From positions 186,001-250,000 of the forward strand of contig JAZBQD010000034.1 of assembly GCA_036583965.1 (NCBI GenBank): a stretch of 64,000 bases of DNA, in the 5' to 3' direction. The notes beneath the pieces were generated by a model, which saw only the letters and a program-made list of their open reading frames with translations, was not told the DNA's origin and did not search any database. This stretch comes from Prunella strophiata. Its lineage: Eukaryota > Chordata > Aves > Passeriformes > Prunellidae. Positions within the stretch are counted from its first letter, which is position 1; each line of letters starts with the position of its first letter. The position numbers and the translations under genes are program-made. This document shows, in pieces, positions 27,266 to 37,799 of this stretch.

Positions 27266-27875
27266 CTGATTTGGCTGCATTTTTAGCTTCTAAATCTGCT
27301 AAATTGTTCCCTCGTGCCTCTTGAGTCACCCCTTTTTGATGTCCTTTAACATATACTACTGCCACTTCCTTTGGTAATTGTAAGGTTTCTAACACTTCTG
27401 AAATAAGTTTCTCATTAATTGGTCCCTTTCCCTTTGAATAGCCCCCTCTCTTCCCAAATTTTTTCCAAAGGTATGCACTACTCCAAAAGCATATTTTGAG
27501 TCTGTATATATTGTTCCTCTTTTCTGTGTTATTATTTCCAGAGCTCATTTTAGGTCATATAACTCACATGCTTGGGCTGACCAGTTGGAAGGTAACTCTC
27601 CCTTTTCTGTTGCTACCAACCCTTCATCCACTATAGTGTAATACCTGGTGCCCCTGGATTACCTGTGAAGATCCATCAATGTACAATTGTTTCCCTCCTT
27701 GGAGTGGTTGATCTGTTAGGTCCTCTCTTACTTTAGTCTGATAGTTTATAACCTCTAGGCAATTAGGTATTAATTCCTCATCTGGTTCTCCATACAAAAA
27801 CTGGGAAGGGTTGAGTTGGTTACTCACAATTAGCTCTAAATCATTATCTACTGAGATGGCTTCATACTTTAGCAC
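27266..27875 (-). pseudogene. ERV-A RNase H domain, broken
   Basis: RNase H removes the RNA strand during reverse transcription. The N-terminal catalytic aspartate region reads LYIDGSSQ near 27680, and the C-terminal part has VKGHQKG and NNLADLEAK near 27280-27350, where the last catalytic aspartate is expected. Between them, around 27550-27620, the frame changes and the middle of the domain is poorly readable. It follows the RT connection region and leads straight into integrase, the usual pol order. Confidence 0.75.
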
Positions 27876-29134
27876 TCAGGAATCAGTGAGCCATTTCTCA
27901 GCCTTTTGGCTTAGGATACTTCTAACTGAGTGTGGGGTATATATTTTCAATTTTCCCCCAAAGGTTAACTTTTTGCTTTCTTCTATGAGTAGGGCAGTCA
28001 CTGCCACCGCCTGAATGCAGGTTGGCCACCCCTGGCTGACAGGGTCTTGCAATTTTGATAAATAGGCCTCTGGTTTCCTGGACCCTCCCCAGCCCTGGGC
28101 TAATACTCCATGTGCTACCATTTTTTCTATATTTACAAACAGATAGAAGGGTTTGTCTAAGGCAGGAAGACTCAGTGCTAGTGAACTGACTAATTTTTGC
28201 TTTAAAGCTTCAAGCTTTTGCTCATTTCTTTTTCCCACCTAATCTCTTCTAACTTTTCATACAAGAACTGAACAGCCTGAGTGTATTCTTCAATCCATAG
28301 CCTACAATATCCCAAGAAGTCTAGAAACCTTCTAACTTCCCTCTTAGTTTTAGGCCGTGGAAGTGAAACTATCCCCATAATTCTCTCAGGGTTCAATTGC
28401 TGGCTCCCTTGACAAATCACATGTCCTAGGTATTTTACTTCCCTCTCTACAGATTGGAGTTTCCCTTTTGATACCCGAAGTCCTTGGTCCTCCCAGAAAA
28501 TTTAACAACACTATGGTGGATTCCTGAACTTCTTTTTCTTCCCATCCTGAGAGAAGCAAATCATCTACATATTGGATAAGTTTTCTCAGGTTTGATGGAG
28601 AACAGTTGTAGTACTTCTCCTAGGGCTTGACCAAATAGATTTGGGGATTCAGAAAACCCTTAGGGTAGCCTAGTCCACTGAAGCTGTTGCTTTCTCCCTG
28701 AATCAGGGTTCTCCCATTCAAAGGCAAATATATCTCTACCTTCTTCTGCTAATGGGCAAGCTCAAAAAGCATCTTTTAGGTCTATCACACTAAACCACTG
28801 GTATGCTGGGAGGATATTACTCAGTAGTGTGTAGGGGTTAGGCACTACTGGGTATTGATTCACTGTTTTTTTATTCACTGCTCTCAAGTCTTGGACAAGC
28901 ATGGAAGTCCCATCTGACTTCTTTACTGGTAGTATGGGTGTATTATGGGGGGACATACATGGCTCTACGGTCCCCTTCTTGAGTAGGTCCTGGATCACTG
29001 GCTGCAGTCCTTGTCTCCCTTCCAGGGAGAGTGGGTATTGTCGCACCCTGAACTGGATGGTTCTCATTAACTATTTTTATTACTATAGGTTTCGTGTTTA
29101 ATTTACCTCGATTTTTCAGTTTTGCCCATACCAT
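27876..29134 (-). pseudogene. ERV-A reverse transcriptase, broken
   Basis: The fingers and palm are clear at 28762-29067, with TPILPVKKSDG, VQDLRAVNK, NPYTLL and the catalytic-aspartate block VIDLKDAF. The second catalytic motif, YVDD, is intact at 28560-28571 but lies in another frame from the first. A TGA directly after DAF, a TAA in place of the glutamine in the RLPQGF-type motif near 28665, and at least one frame change before YVDD destroy the enzyme. Thumb and connection parts follow (28202-28420, with a PKTKREVRRFLDFLGYC stretch; then 27876-28238). The sequence is typical of gammaretrovirus-like pol. The YVDD active-site form fits that group. Confidence 0.9.
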
Positions 29135-29139
29135 TTTAT

Positions 29140-29532
29140 GAATGTTTTTTTTTATCTTCTTAATTGGAGAAGCTTAAATACAATTTTCCCTTCCTCTGGG
29201 AGTACTCCGGCATCCAACTGCACCTGTAAATCCTGTCCTAATACATTGCACTCTGCTTCTGGAACTAATAGGACATCCCCAATTCCTATTTTATTTGTCC
29301 CTTCAAACTTTACTTGCTTTATAACTGAGACTTTGAACCCTTCCCCTTTTGTCTCTACTACTTGCATGGTATCTCGGCGCTTTTTGCACCCCTTTGGAAT
29401 TCTACAAACACAAGTTCTTTCAGCTGCTGTGTCTACTAAGAATTCAAATTCTCCCTCCTTGGACCTATTTTTAAAGTTATAAAGGGCCTCCTGATGGTAT
29501 TCTGTCCCCAGGAGGTAGAGCCCCTGACACCC
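29140..29532 (-). pseudogene. ERV-A aspartic protease, altered active site
   Basis: The retroviral protease cleaves Gag and Pol polyproteins and works as a dimer. It follows the gag amber stop in the same frame. The active-site loop at 29422-29433 reads DTAA inside the stretch FLVDTAAERT, where the family has DTGA or DTGS. The flap and C-terminal part follow, including LLVPEAECNVLGQDL, in the place of the usual LLGRDLL-type motif. The frame is open from the amber stop to about 29152. The glycine-to-alanine change at the active site would be expected to harm activity and probably arose after insertion. Confidence 0.85.
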
Positions 29533-29535
29533 CTA
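29533..29535 (-). other. Gag amber stop at the gag-pro junction (ERV-A)
   Basis: A TAG codon separates about 18 open codons of the gag 3' end from the protease, all in one frame (34 codons to the active-site aspartate). It is followed at once by GGGGTGTCAGGGG on the minus strand. In gammaretroviruses such as murine leukaemia virus, pro-pol is made by readthrough of a gag UAG followed by a G-rich start and a pseudoknot. The layout here fits that, but I have not tested folding. Confidence 0.7.
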
Positions 29536-30634
29536 ATCTTCCACTTCTCCTTTTTGCTCAGTCTCATAGACCCTCAGGTCCTTTTCTTTTTGGGGTGCAA
29601 TTCTTTCTGATATGCCCATTCTCTTTACAGTAAAAGCAAATTGGTCCTAGGTTCCCCCATTTCCCAAACTCTCCTTTTTGTGTCTAGTCCCAAGGAGCTG
29701 CATCCCCCCTCCATTTATCTTTTCACATTCAGGGTCCCCCCTCCCTTACATGGGTTGTTCTTTATGTGCTGGTTTCCTTCCTTAATGGCAGTTACCATTA
29801 CCTTGGCTTTTGCCTTGGCCTTTTGTTCGTCCCTCTTTACATGCACCTTCTGTGCCTCTCTTAAAAGATCTTCCAATCCCCTTTCTTGCCAACCATGTAA
29901 CTTTTCTAACTTTCTCTGTATATCTGGCCAAGTGATGAAATTTATCTTTAGTAAGATCTGTCCGGCCACTATATCAGGGTCAACCCCTGAATATTACCTA
30001 ATATTTTTCCTCAATCTTTCTAGCCGCTCTGTTGGGGTTTCTTCCCTCTTTTGCTGCTCATGAAAAGCTTTACAAGCACTTTGATTTCATGGAGCTGCCT
30101 CTTTGATACCTCTTATAATTAATGTTCTATATTCCTCCATGTCTTGCCTTCCCCCAGTGCTGTTGTGGTCCCAATTAGGGCACACTGTGGGCATTTTCAG
30201 GTCCCCAGGAGGTCCTTGCATGTGCTCCCTTTCCCATATCTGTATCCCTGCTGCCTGGATCATGTGTCTTTCTTCTGGTGTGAATAACATGGTCATTATT
30301 GATTGCATCTCTTCCCATGTATAAATACTGGGCCCCAGAAACTGGTCTAACTGTTCCACTAATCCAATGGGGTCCTTGAGTAATCTTTTTAATTCTTTCT
30401 TGAACATTCTCATGTCAGAGGAACTGAGAGGTACGGTTGCAAATCCAATTCCTCCCTGCACCTCACCCAGTGGTACTTCCCTTAGGAGATATAATCCTGC
30501 TGCTTGGCTCCCATCCCTCGATCTGCTTTCTGCTTGTTGTGCCACTGTTTCCAGTGTTTTGGCTATACCCATCAGGGCACAGGGGAGATGCAGTTGGGGC
30601 TGCTGGGGGTGCAGGGGGCAAGTGTTCTAAGGAG
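29536..30634 (-). pseudogene. ERV-A gag: p12-like, capsid and nucleocapsid, broken
   Basis: A proline/alanine-rich segment (about 30550-30630) precedes the capsid. The capsid frame runs from about 30572 down to 29715 with only TGA (near 30086) and TAA (near 29999) stops. It contains VPLSSSDMRMFKKELK and, near 30000-30050, EETPTERLERLR, which fits the major homology region shared by retroviral capsids. The nucleocapsid zinc knuckle CFYCKENGHIRKNC is complete at 29597-29638 (Cys, two residues, Cys, four, His, four, Cys). Capsid, knuckle and the gag 3' end lie in three frames. The two changes fall at short A and C runs and look like single-base insertions. Gag would coat the genome and form the particle. 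Confidence 0.9.
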
Positions 30635-30640
30635 GCAAGT

Positions 30641-31237
30641 TGTTGCAAGTCCTCTGTCCCTTTGAGTGCCACTCAGGGACCCTAGCTAGCTCCGACTCAT
30701 CAGACAGCAGTGGGGCACTCACCAGTGCCCCGGGGGCACGGATGGCAGCCAGGCTGTTTGCCCAGCAGCAGAAGAGACTCAGGCAACAACGGTGAAGGAA
30801 AGGGGCTGACTCTCAGCAAGGGTTAATCCAAGGTTTTATTCAGGAACTCAGGGGAGCTCCTGCACCTCAGGGGGCCTCATGCTCAGAACACCAGGAGAGG
30901 TGCCAAGGTTACATTTAAAGGGAGGTGGACACCGAAAAGTAGATAACGTTCACTGATCAATAAAGAATCCCAAGGGATGTACACTAAAATATGGACATTT
31001 GGGATAGCATATAGGATAACACCTGAGGGGTTGAACCTTGGCCTCTGACTGATCACACGATGACTTGGACCGAACTTTCCAGAACTTGGGATGGGATGCT
31101 GAGTGATTGACAGAGAGCCAGGGCAGGGAGTTGGGAATGGTTTAGAGGGGGGGAATACAATCTGGGATAAACCATTTGGGGAAAATAAGGGGATACAAAA
31201 ACAAAACTATTACAAAATCTAGAAACACATTACAACA
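30641..31237 (-). mobile_element. 597-bp solo LTR nested in ERV-A gag
   Basis: The element has ends TGTTG...CAACA and is flanked on the plus strand by a perfect 6-bp duplication GCAAGT (30635-30640 and 31238-31243). It separates gag matrix from the proline-rich segment, so it inserted after ERV-A. On the minus strand it carries a TTTAAA box near 30915 and AATAAA at 30834-30839, with about 190 bases of U5-like sequence after it, which supports minus orientation. Six-base duplications are typical of alpha- and betaretrovirus-like elements, whereas ERV-A itself is gammaretrovirus-like. No internal viral genes remain, as expected after recombination between two LTRs. Confidence 0.85.
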
Positions 31238-31243
31238 GCAAGT

Positions 31244-31629
31244 GTTCTAATGGGTCCCACTCTTTATTTTCTGATACCTTAAAAATGCTCATCTTCAAGG
31301 AAAGTCTCCCCCTCCCAGCAGGCAGCATAGTCACTCTCTTCCTGATTGAATGGTTTCTTAGTTCTTACATAGATATTTAAAGCCCGACATATCCACCCTT
31401 CGTCTGATCCGTATCTTGGCCAGTGTATATGATCGCTCCCAATTTCCCTTCTGGTCCATTCTACCATGCAGTATTGAATCATTCTGAGCTCGTCCTTATC
31501 TCTGGTATTGGGGTCATATTTCCACTGAGGTAGTTTCCTTGCCAGTGGGCTATCTGGGGGTATCCCTGTTGGTACCTCCTCACTTCCTCCTTCCTCCTCA
31601 GGGGATTCCCTCCTTGTTCCCAGTCCCAT
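31244..31629 (-). pseudogene. ERV-A gag matrix, truncated by a nested LTR
   Basis: A 116-codon open frame starts at the ATG 31627-31629 with Met-Gly, fitting N-terminal myristoylation of matrix. It has an acidic start (EEEGGSEEVPTG) and WTRREIG, HWPRYGS and CWEGETF stretches. Tryptophan-rich sequence of this kind in the first part of gag is common in gammaretroviral matrix. A TAA ends the frame near 31277, while the sequence continues in another frame to the solo LTR at 31243. The start lies about 130 bases after a splice-donor-like site, as expected for a gag leader. Matrix would target Gag to the membrane. Confidence 0.75.
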
Positions 31630-31671
31630 CTCAACAGGTAACCACAGGCCCTCCCAGCAAGGCTTGCCTTC

Positions 31672-31765
31672 CTAAGAAGGGAAAAAGAAAGGAGGGGGGG
31701 GGAAAAAAGGAAACAAGGAAAGCAGGAAAGAGAAGGAAAGAGAAGAGAGAAAAAAATTTACCTCT
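31672..31765 (-). promoter_or_regulatory. ERV-A leader: splice-donor-like site and polypyrimidine tract
   Basis: On the minus strand AGAGAG followed by GTAAAT (31756-31765) looks like a splice donor between the LTR and gag. The next 85 bases are almost pure pyrimidine (a purine run on the plus strand with only two interruptions) and end in TTCTTAG just upstream of gag. The donor would serve env mRNA in an intact virus. The long pyrimidine tract ending in AG is unusual here, and is described under findings. Confidence 0.45.
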
Positions 31766-31799
31766 CTTCTGAAAAGTAAAAAAAACATCTATGATCCAG

Positions 31800-32580
31800 G
31801 GGCTTCTATATCACCGGATTGGTGCCTGGAGTTCCTCTCCTCCTTGGTTCAACGCTCTAGTCCCACGGTTGCACTCTGCTCCCCATCCGGCCTGGCTCCG
31901 CTGGGCTGCAGCCCCACCCCTGATGTGCGGCCGCGCTGCAAACCCTTGGGCGGCCGCCCCGCTCCCAGCCCGGCTTCGGCTGGCTCTGGACATGAGAGCG
32001 CTGACTGCGCTCCAGAAGCTGCCCCCGCTCCGAGAGCTGCGTGAGCTGCCGCACCGCGTGGAGCCGTACACCGGCTCCCTTTGTGCGAGTGGGCTGGAGT
32101 AAGAGCCTGAGACGAGAGATGCGGGACTTCAGGTAGCTCTTCAAAATGCAATTTATTGTATCCTTGGTGTTACAGCAGTCCAGGGTCGTGGGTGACAGAG
32201 CCATGCATACAGCTGTAAGCTACAGCTCTAGACAAGCCTGAAGACCCTTTAATTTTGGTTACAATGCATTATATATTTTTCTTTGCTGTGCATCTTAATA
32301 CATAATCAACCAATCGATGCATTTACTATTACCTACAGCCTATCATAAGTACCATCATTACCATATTATGGTTAATACTATCTAATAACATGAGTTACAG
32401 TTTAAGCTTAAAGTTGTTTTTCAGTTTTCTTGCAGTGGAAAATTCATAACCCTTTTTTCTACTTGCCACATTGACATGTCTTGTTTGCCTGTGGTATGTT
32501 TCTGCTTGGTTAAAAAATGTTTTTGTTTGTGGTCAGCTTATCCTTTGCTCTAAGTCATAAAATCTCTTTCCAACTCAACA
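31800..32580 (-). mobile_element. LTR-like U3-R-U5 block upstream of ERV-A gag
   Basis: On the minus strand this begins TGTTGAGTTGG at 32580 and has an AT-rich U3, an AATATATAATGC TATA box (about 32268-32279) and, about 110 bases on, AATAAAT (32152-32157). A U5-like stretch follows that becomes very GC- and CpG-rich (31860-32110). It sits where ERV-A's 5' LTR should be but shows no similarity to the 3' LTR at 25.2-25.6 kb. I could not find a clean CA end or a convincing tRNA primer site between it and gag. It may be the true 5' LTR of a recombinant provirus or a separate insertion. Confidence 0.55.
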
Positions 32581-32584
32581 TAAC

Positions 32585-33212
32585 TGTGAAAAACGCCAAT
32601 CACTTGTTTTTGAAATTTTAAAAGTTTAACAGTAATAAAATTGTTATAAAAATAGTAATATAATTAGAGTAAATAAAATTCGAACAGTTTAGATTAGGAG
32701 AATACGAGACAATAAAAAACAAAGAGTTACAAACCGGTTCAGGTGCTCTCCTGGACAAATTTAAGTCCCGCAAGCACACCCGTTAACAAAGGATTAACCC
32801 TTAAAAAAAATAACCTGTTGCATATTCATATATCTCATGCATGATGCATAAATTCCATTCAAACAAAGGATTTCGTCTGGTCCTTGTCAGCTTTTTTCTC
32901 TTGATCCTTTTTGGTGCCTCCTAGGCTCAGCAAAGCAGGAAGAATTTGGTTCCTTCTGATAAGAGTCATAAATTCTTTCCTCTCTGAAAGATTTACACAT
33001 CCTGTGGCTGCTACCTCTATATGAGTACCCCCTTCCTCTTTTTTAAAAAATATCTTACATACATAGTCTTTATTTTAATTACAAAAACTACAATTTAACT
33101 ATAACACTACATTTACTATACTATTAAAATATCAATAAAGCACTATTAATCGATACAACATAATACATATAGTATTTGCGAAAAGCCAATCATGTAATAC
33201 GCATTTTTCACA
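32585..33212 (-). mobile_element. 628-bp LTR family, copy 1
   Basis: One of three near-full copies in the window. Ends are TGTGAAAAACGCC and GCATTTTTCACA on the plus strand, forming a terminal inverted repeat of about 12 bases. It lies four bases from the neighbouring LTR-like block. Unlike the other two copies, its flanks (ATAAC and TTTAT) do not match, so it is not a simple solo-LTR insertion. Strand is given relative to the copy at 43.6 kb and is tentative. Confidence 0.8.
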
Positions 33213-36200
33213 TTTATGCAGGAGAAAAGGAGGAGAATTCCTCATAATCTAACCTAAACTCATTCAGTGATCACCATTCTTTTCTTTTCTCACGCAGTTC
33301 TCATTCCCCGCAGTTGTGGGCTGCCAGGGCACAGTGTGTGGGGCTCCTGTGTGTGTGACACGGTGACAGCAGGTGGCAGCAGGATCCCACCGGCTCCCGG
33401 CATTAACCCATCCCCAAGGTAGGGGCTGAGAGTTCCAGCAGCCCGGGCAGGTGCGGGTGGAGCGATGAGAGCTGCGGGGGCTCGTCCTTGCCTCGGGACA
33501 CCGGGAATGTGCGGTGTTCCCGCTGGATCTGCCCTGACCGGCAGCGCTGGACACCTGCCAGCCTGCAGCTGTCACAGCGGATGGGAAACGGAGTTTGGAG
33601 ACAACGGCATTTCCGGGCGCAGCCTGGCTGCTGCTCTTTGCTTTGTCCCCTAGGAAGGCACCAGTGCCACTAGGTGGGGATAAGAGCCTTTTAGGCTGAA
33701 GGTAGATAACACAGGCACAGACAACGGCATCAAGTTGCTGCGTTTATTGTGTCGCCTGTAGAGTATTGAGGAGAGAGCCTGGAGTGGGACTGTCACCTCG
33801 AGTGTGGGACTGTCCCCTGGAGAGAGAAGAGGCTGTGTGTAACATTTCCCTCTCAGGGAATTGACGCAGAATCATTCTGTGCTGTAGAGTCTAACTCACC
33901 TCAGTGCATCGGGCAGCCAGTGGGGTTAGAAATCTGGGAAACCCGGATATTTCCCAGAGGAGGGAGATTTCAGTTGGAATTGCAGCCTTCCACCCAGCAT
34001 GGGAGAGACTCTCCTTGTGATGATTATTAAACCACCATTAATAAATTTCCTGTCTTTTGGCAAATGGAAAAAATGTTTCACTCAGATATTTTTCACCCAA
34101 ATCTCATTCTGTAAAAAGAACTGCTGGGAGACTGATGTGAGGACTTCATTATAAAAGCTCACCTGACTCCAACTGATAGTTGGGATCCAGGTACTTGCTT
34201 CCGTGGTAGGAACAGAAGTTCACCATGTGGATGTTGGATTTTGACCTTTCTTCGGTTTAAAAGGTCAATGAAAAGTGTGCAAACCCCGTCATTTCCAGTC
34301 TGCTCAGCCTTGCACTTAGTCATGCTGTTTTAAACAATGCTGAACTCTGTTGCATTGTAAAGCAGCTGTGGAAGGGAATGCTGGGCTTGGAGGGCACGAC
34401 TCAATGAACAGACAAAACAGTACTTTGTAATAAGAAAGACAACTGATATTATGTTTTGCCCTTTGGTAGTGCAACCTTTTTGTAATTAAATTATCAGGTT
34501 AAATGAAGCTCTTTTAATTATTTAAGGACTGGGAGAAAAGCACAGTTAAATAAATTATTCATCATGCTATAAATAGTTATTTTAATTCCAAGTACTGTAA
34601 CATTTTCCAGGGAACCATTATTTATTTGCACACCTCAGTGAGAGTTTTATTAAGTTTGAAGTTGTAACCCCAGATTTGTATGTTGTTTTCTTGCACGTAA
34701 GTCTGAATTGGTCTGTTTGAACTGTGCAGTTTGGGAATGTAAGTGAACAAAGTAAGCCTTCTTCAAGCTGTCCCAGCCTGTTAACAAACTCAGATAATTT
34801 TTTTGAGGTCTAATACTCTATGTAAATTAAAATTAAAATGGAATGGATACTGTAATTGTAGATTGCAATGGCTGTGAGACACAATGAGATCTTCATGTCA
34901 GCTGTGAATGTCACAGAACAAATATGTGCACTGGGAACTATTATGCAGGCTGCTGTTTCTCTAGTCTATCCTTTAACTAGAACTGAGTGGGGACAATATG
35001 AAATATTCATGTTACTGACATTTTAGAGGGTAATAAGACTTTTTATACTATTTTTTTGTTGATCGTTTAGATGAGTTCTCTAGTTATGACAATTTCCAGA
35101 TATAAAACTTACAGTACCTTCACTTGAATAGGGCCAAGTTAACAGGTCACACTCTGAAAACCTTACTTTGTGGATCATTCAGAGCTGTTTATCTTTTATT
35201 AATCACCTGGCAGCAGGACCTTACTAGAAGTCAGTAAAATGCTGGACTGGCATGCTTCCCACCTAACCCATGCTCTGTGACACTGCTCCTAGCAGCAAGA
35301 GGGCTTCCCTTGGAAGCTCCAAGCACTGGAATGAGTGGGCTTCATGCAGACAGTGGCATGTTTATTGTATCAGAGTTGAAAAATATTTTCTTTGAAATTT
35401 TCTTCCTCTTTTTTCTTCTCCCATTATCTCCATGAACAATTACATTCATGTCCTATCAAATCATAGTGTTGTCTCTGTAAATCAAACTGTAACTTCTTTA
35501 GAAATCCATACTATGAAGGATTCTCTTGTCCTCATCTATGATTCCTCTGCATATACCAGTAAGAAAAATCTTTCAGCAATATTTCTGCACACCCATGTTG
35601 TGATATCTCTTCAGATCAGTGCTATTATAATGCAAATTGCAGATATTGAAGATCAGTATACAGAAAACTATACACAAGGCATGGGAATTTAAAAATTCTT
35701 CACTATCCAAATACAATTTTTTTCATATTTCAAGTAGACACAGCAAAAGCTACTGCCCATCCTCAAATTATTGGTTAGCTCTGCACTACTCTAGATTTTG
35801 TGCATTTAGTTATGTTTCAATTAGTATTCAGATCTGCCAGCAAAATGTTATATGAATGCTGAGAAACTTCTTATGCTTGGCTTTTCCCATTTCCTTCTTT
35901 CCTTCCCACTTTCTCCTTTTCCCTTTCCCCTTCTGTTGACTGACGTTAGGATGGTTTTCATCAACTGAGAAGTCATGTATTCTTTACAGCAGTATCACCA
36001 CTACCCTTTTGAGCATGGCATATGAAGGGACCATTTTCCAGGCTTGTGAGTGCCTCCCTTCTGAAGTGAGTGAAGCTGACAGCTGAGGTCACCAAAACGT
36101 GTAACTGGATTCACATATGCTGTGCTTCTGTCTCTTACTTTTTTCTCCTGAAAGATGGCAATGGCTTTGGTCACGCTTACCTGTCTGTTTGGACATCCTA

Positions 36201-37799
36201 GACATAACAACCTCAATATACATTTACATCCACTTTTGAACACCTTCCAGTTTTATAACTCAGCTTGCATCCGGCATTTACTTCAGACCACGACATTCAC
36301 CTCAGAAATTTTAAACTTTAGGGTTGTTCCTTTAAAGCCTTTTGATTCCAACTATCCATTTTTGGCTTTTGAAATCAGTTTGGTTTCCAAAACCTGTCTG
36401 AGCAGATTCTTTTCCTCCGCAGGAGTTACCAGCCTCTCATACGTCTGTGTACCATTGACTCTGTCATGACATGTGATACTTCTGTGCCTTTTTAAATGTC
36501 ATGTGCTGAGCTCATGCCTTAGGTACCTAGCTGTGTTCCCCCTCCACATTTCTTAGATGCTTCATCAGCCTTGGCTTGAAGAGTTTTGCACAAGGAACAG
36601 TTTCCATGCTCCTTAAACAATTTATTCATTGCCTCCAAGGGCAGTAAGCATCACTTTGAACCAGGCATACTGTACTGTAATAAATATGCTATAATGTAAC
36701 AAGGTTGTATTTAAGGAACAAGGGTGTATTTTAAGGAACTCTAGAACTACTAGTGACAGAGGGGTTAAATGTGAAATTACCATCCATCACATCTCATTGC
36801 CATGAAAAGCAGACTTGTATTTTAGCATTTCTGTTTGAAATGTATGAATGCCTCTGTCAAAGGTTTTTAGATGTAAGTATGGATACTGCCAAATAAAAAT
36901 AAGGCCTCTAAAACAGACATCTAATGTAGCCAAAGTTATAAGTGGCATTATGGAAAGAAGCTCCAGTATAAAAAAACATACAAAAAATAACTTCCTGTAG
37001 ATCCACTGAAGCTGAAACTGGTATTCAGTTCATATGTTCCTTCCACTGGGTGCAGAAAAGATGATGACAATTTAGGAGAGAAGTTAAAAGGGAATGCTTT
37101 TGAAAATGCTGTCCATAAATAGTCAGCATCTGCCCCAATATCTGCCTCAGAACTCTGCACCATGGAAGATTTCATCAGGTTTTAGAATTTCATTTTTAAT
37201 TAAATTCTTACTGCATCCTTTTGTATTACACCATTAGAGAAGAATTATATTGTTCTGTGTAAATTTTATTTCATGGAATAAATTGGCCCAGAATTAATTC
37301 ATTATCAGCAATTGAGAAAATACTGAGAACATTAAAGAAAATATTAAAAGAGCTGGAACTGACACATTTGCCTTAAGAGAGCTGTATTTAAAAAGGATGT
37401 GCACACAAAGAATCCAAGGCATAATGAAGCCTCCTACACACAACATGGAATAAAATATTTATACTGTAATCATGCTATTAATAAAATGATGGATCAGCTG
37501 GTGTCTGCTGCAACAAAACTCAGCTGAGAGCCTGGTTACTGTCTAAATGGGGCAAAGAAATGTAAGAACTGAAGACCAGAAGCACATGGACTAGCTTGGG
37601 AATCCCTATCCTGATTTAGCTGTTCAGTTATGTAATACCCTGACTTTCAAAAAGTCTGGTAGCTGGCATGTAGCTAGTCACGGTAGCTGGCACTGTCCTT
37701 TTCATTTTGGTGTGCAGTGAAGGGCCAGGGAGCAGATGGAAGGTCTGCAGCCCTGCTGTGCTGCTTCCATCCCTGGTGGATCCCTGTGAGTGCTGGGTA
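33213..37799. other. No gene recognised
   Basis: About 4.6 kb without a recognised gene. 33440-33650 is relatively CpG-rich. AATAAAC reads on the minus strand near 33749, but no LTR ends are clear. 34470-34640 is AT-rich, with no open frame. A 12-base string AGACAACGGCAT occurs at about 33598 and 33718, cause unknown. Confidence 0.5.

Larger units (their letters stand above)
25195..32580 (-). mobile_element. ERV-A: gammaretrovirus-like provirus, degraded, env nearly absent
   Basis: Reading the minus strand from right to left gives LTR-like DNA, a leader with a splice-donor-like site, gag (matrix, capsid, zinc knuckle), an amber stop, pro, reverse transcriptase, RNase H, integrase, a short env-like start, a polypurine tract and a 3' LTR. 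The gag-stop-pro arrangement and the RT and integrase motifs point to the gammaretrovirus-like (class I) group. Every gene is broken by stops or frame changes, many at homopolymer runs. Inner boundaries are firm, outer ones are not: the 3' LTR end is estimated, and the LTR-like block on the 5' side is not the same sequence as the 3' LTR. Confidence 0.85.

Noticed and set aside
27811..30685. Several plus-strand open frames of 67-140 codons
   Set aside because: They are antisense to ERV-A gag and pol, whose minus-strand frames show clear retroviral motifs. The plus-strand peptides show none.
31791..32204. GC-rich open frames on both strands around 32.0 kb
   Set aside because: This is the CpG-rich U5/leader-like DNA. 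The leucine-rich plus-strand peptide has no supported similarity.
33470..33490. GGGGGCTCGTCC resembles a tRNA-Pro primer binding site on the plus strand
   Set aside because: The match is only 12 bases, no LTR ends just upstream in CA, and no plus-strand retroviral genes follow.
33690..33900. AATAAAC on the minus strand with U5-like sequence
   Set aside because: No LTR borders or related copy is visible. It may belong to a decayed LTR but cannot be supported.
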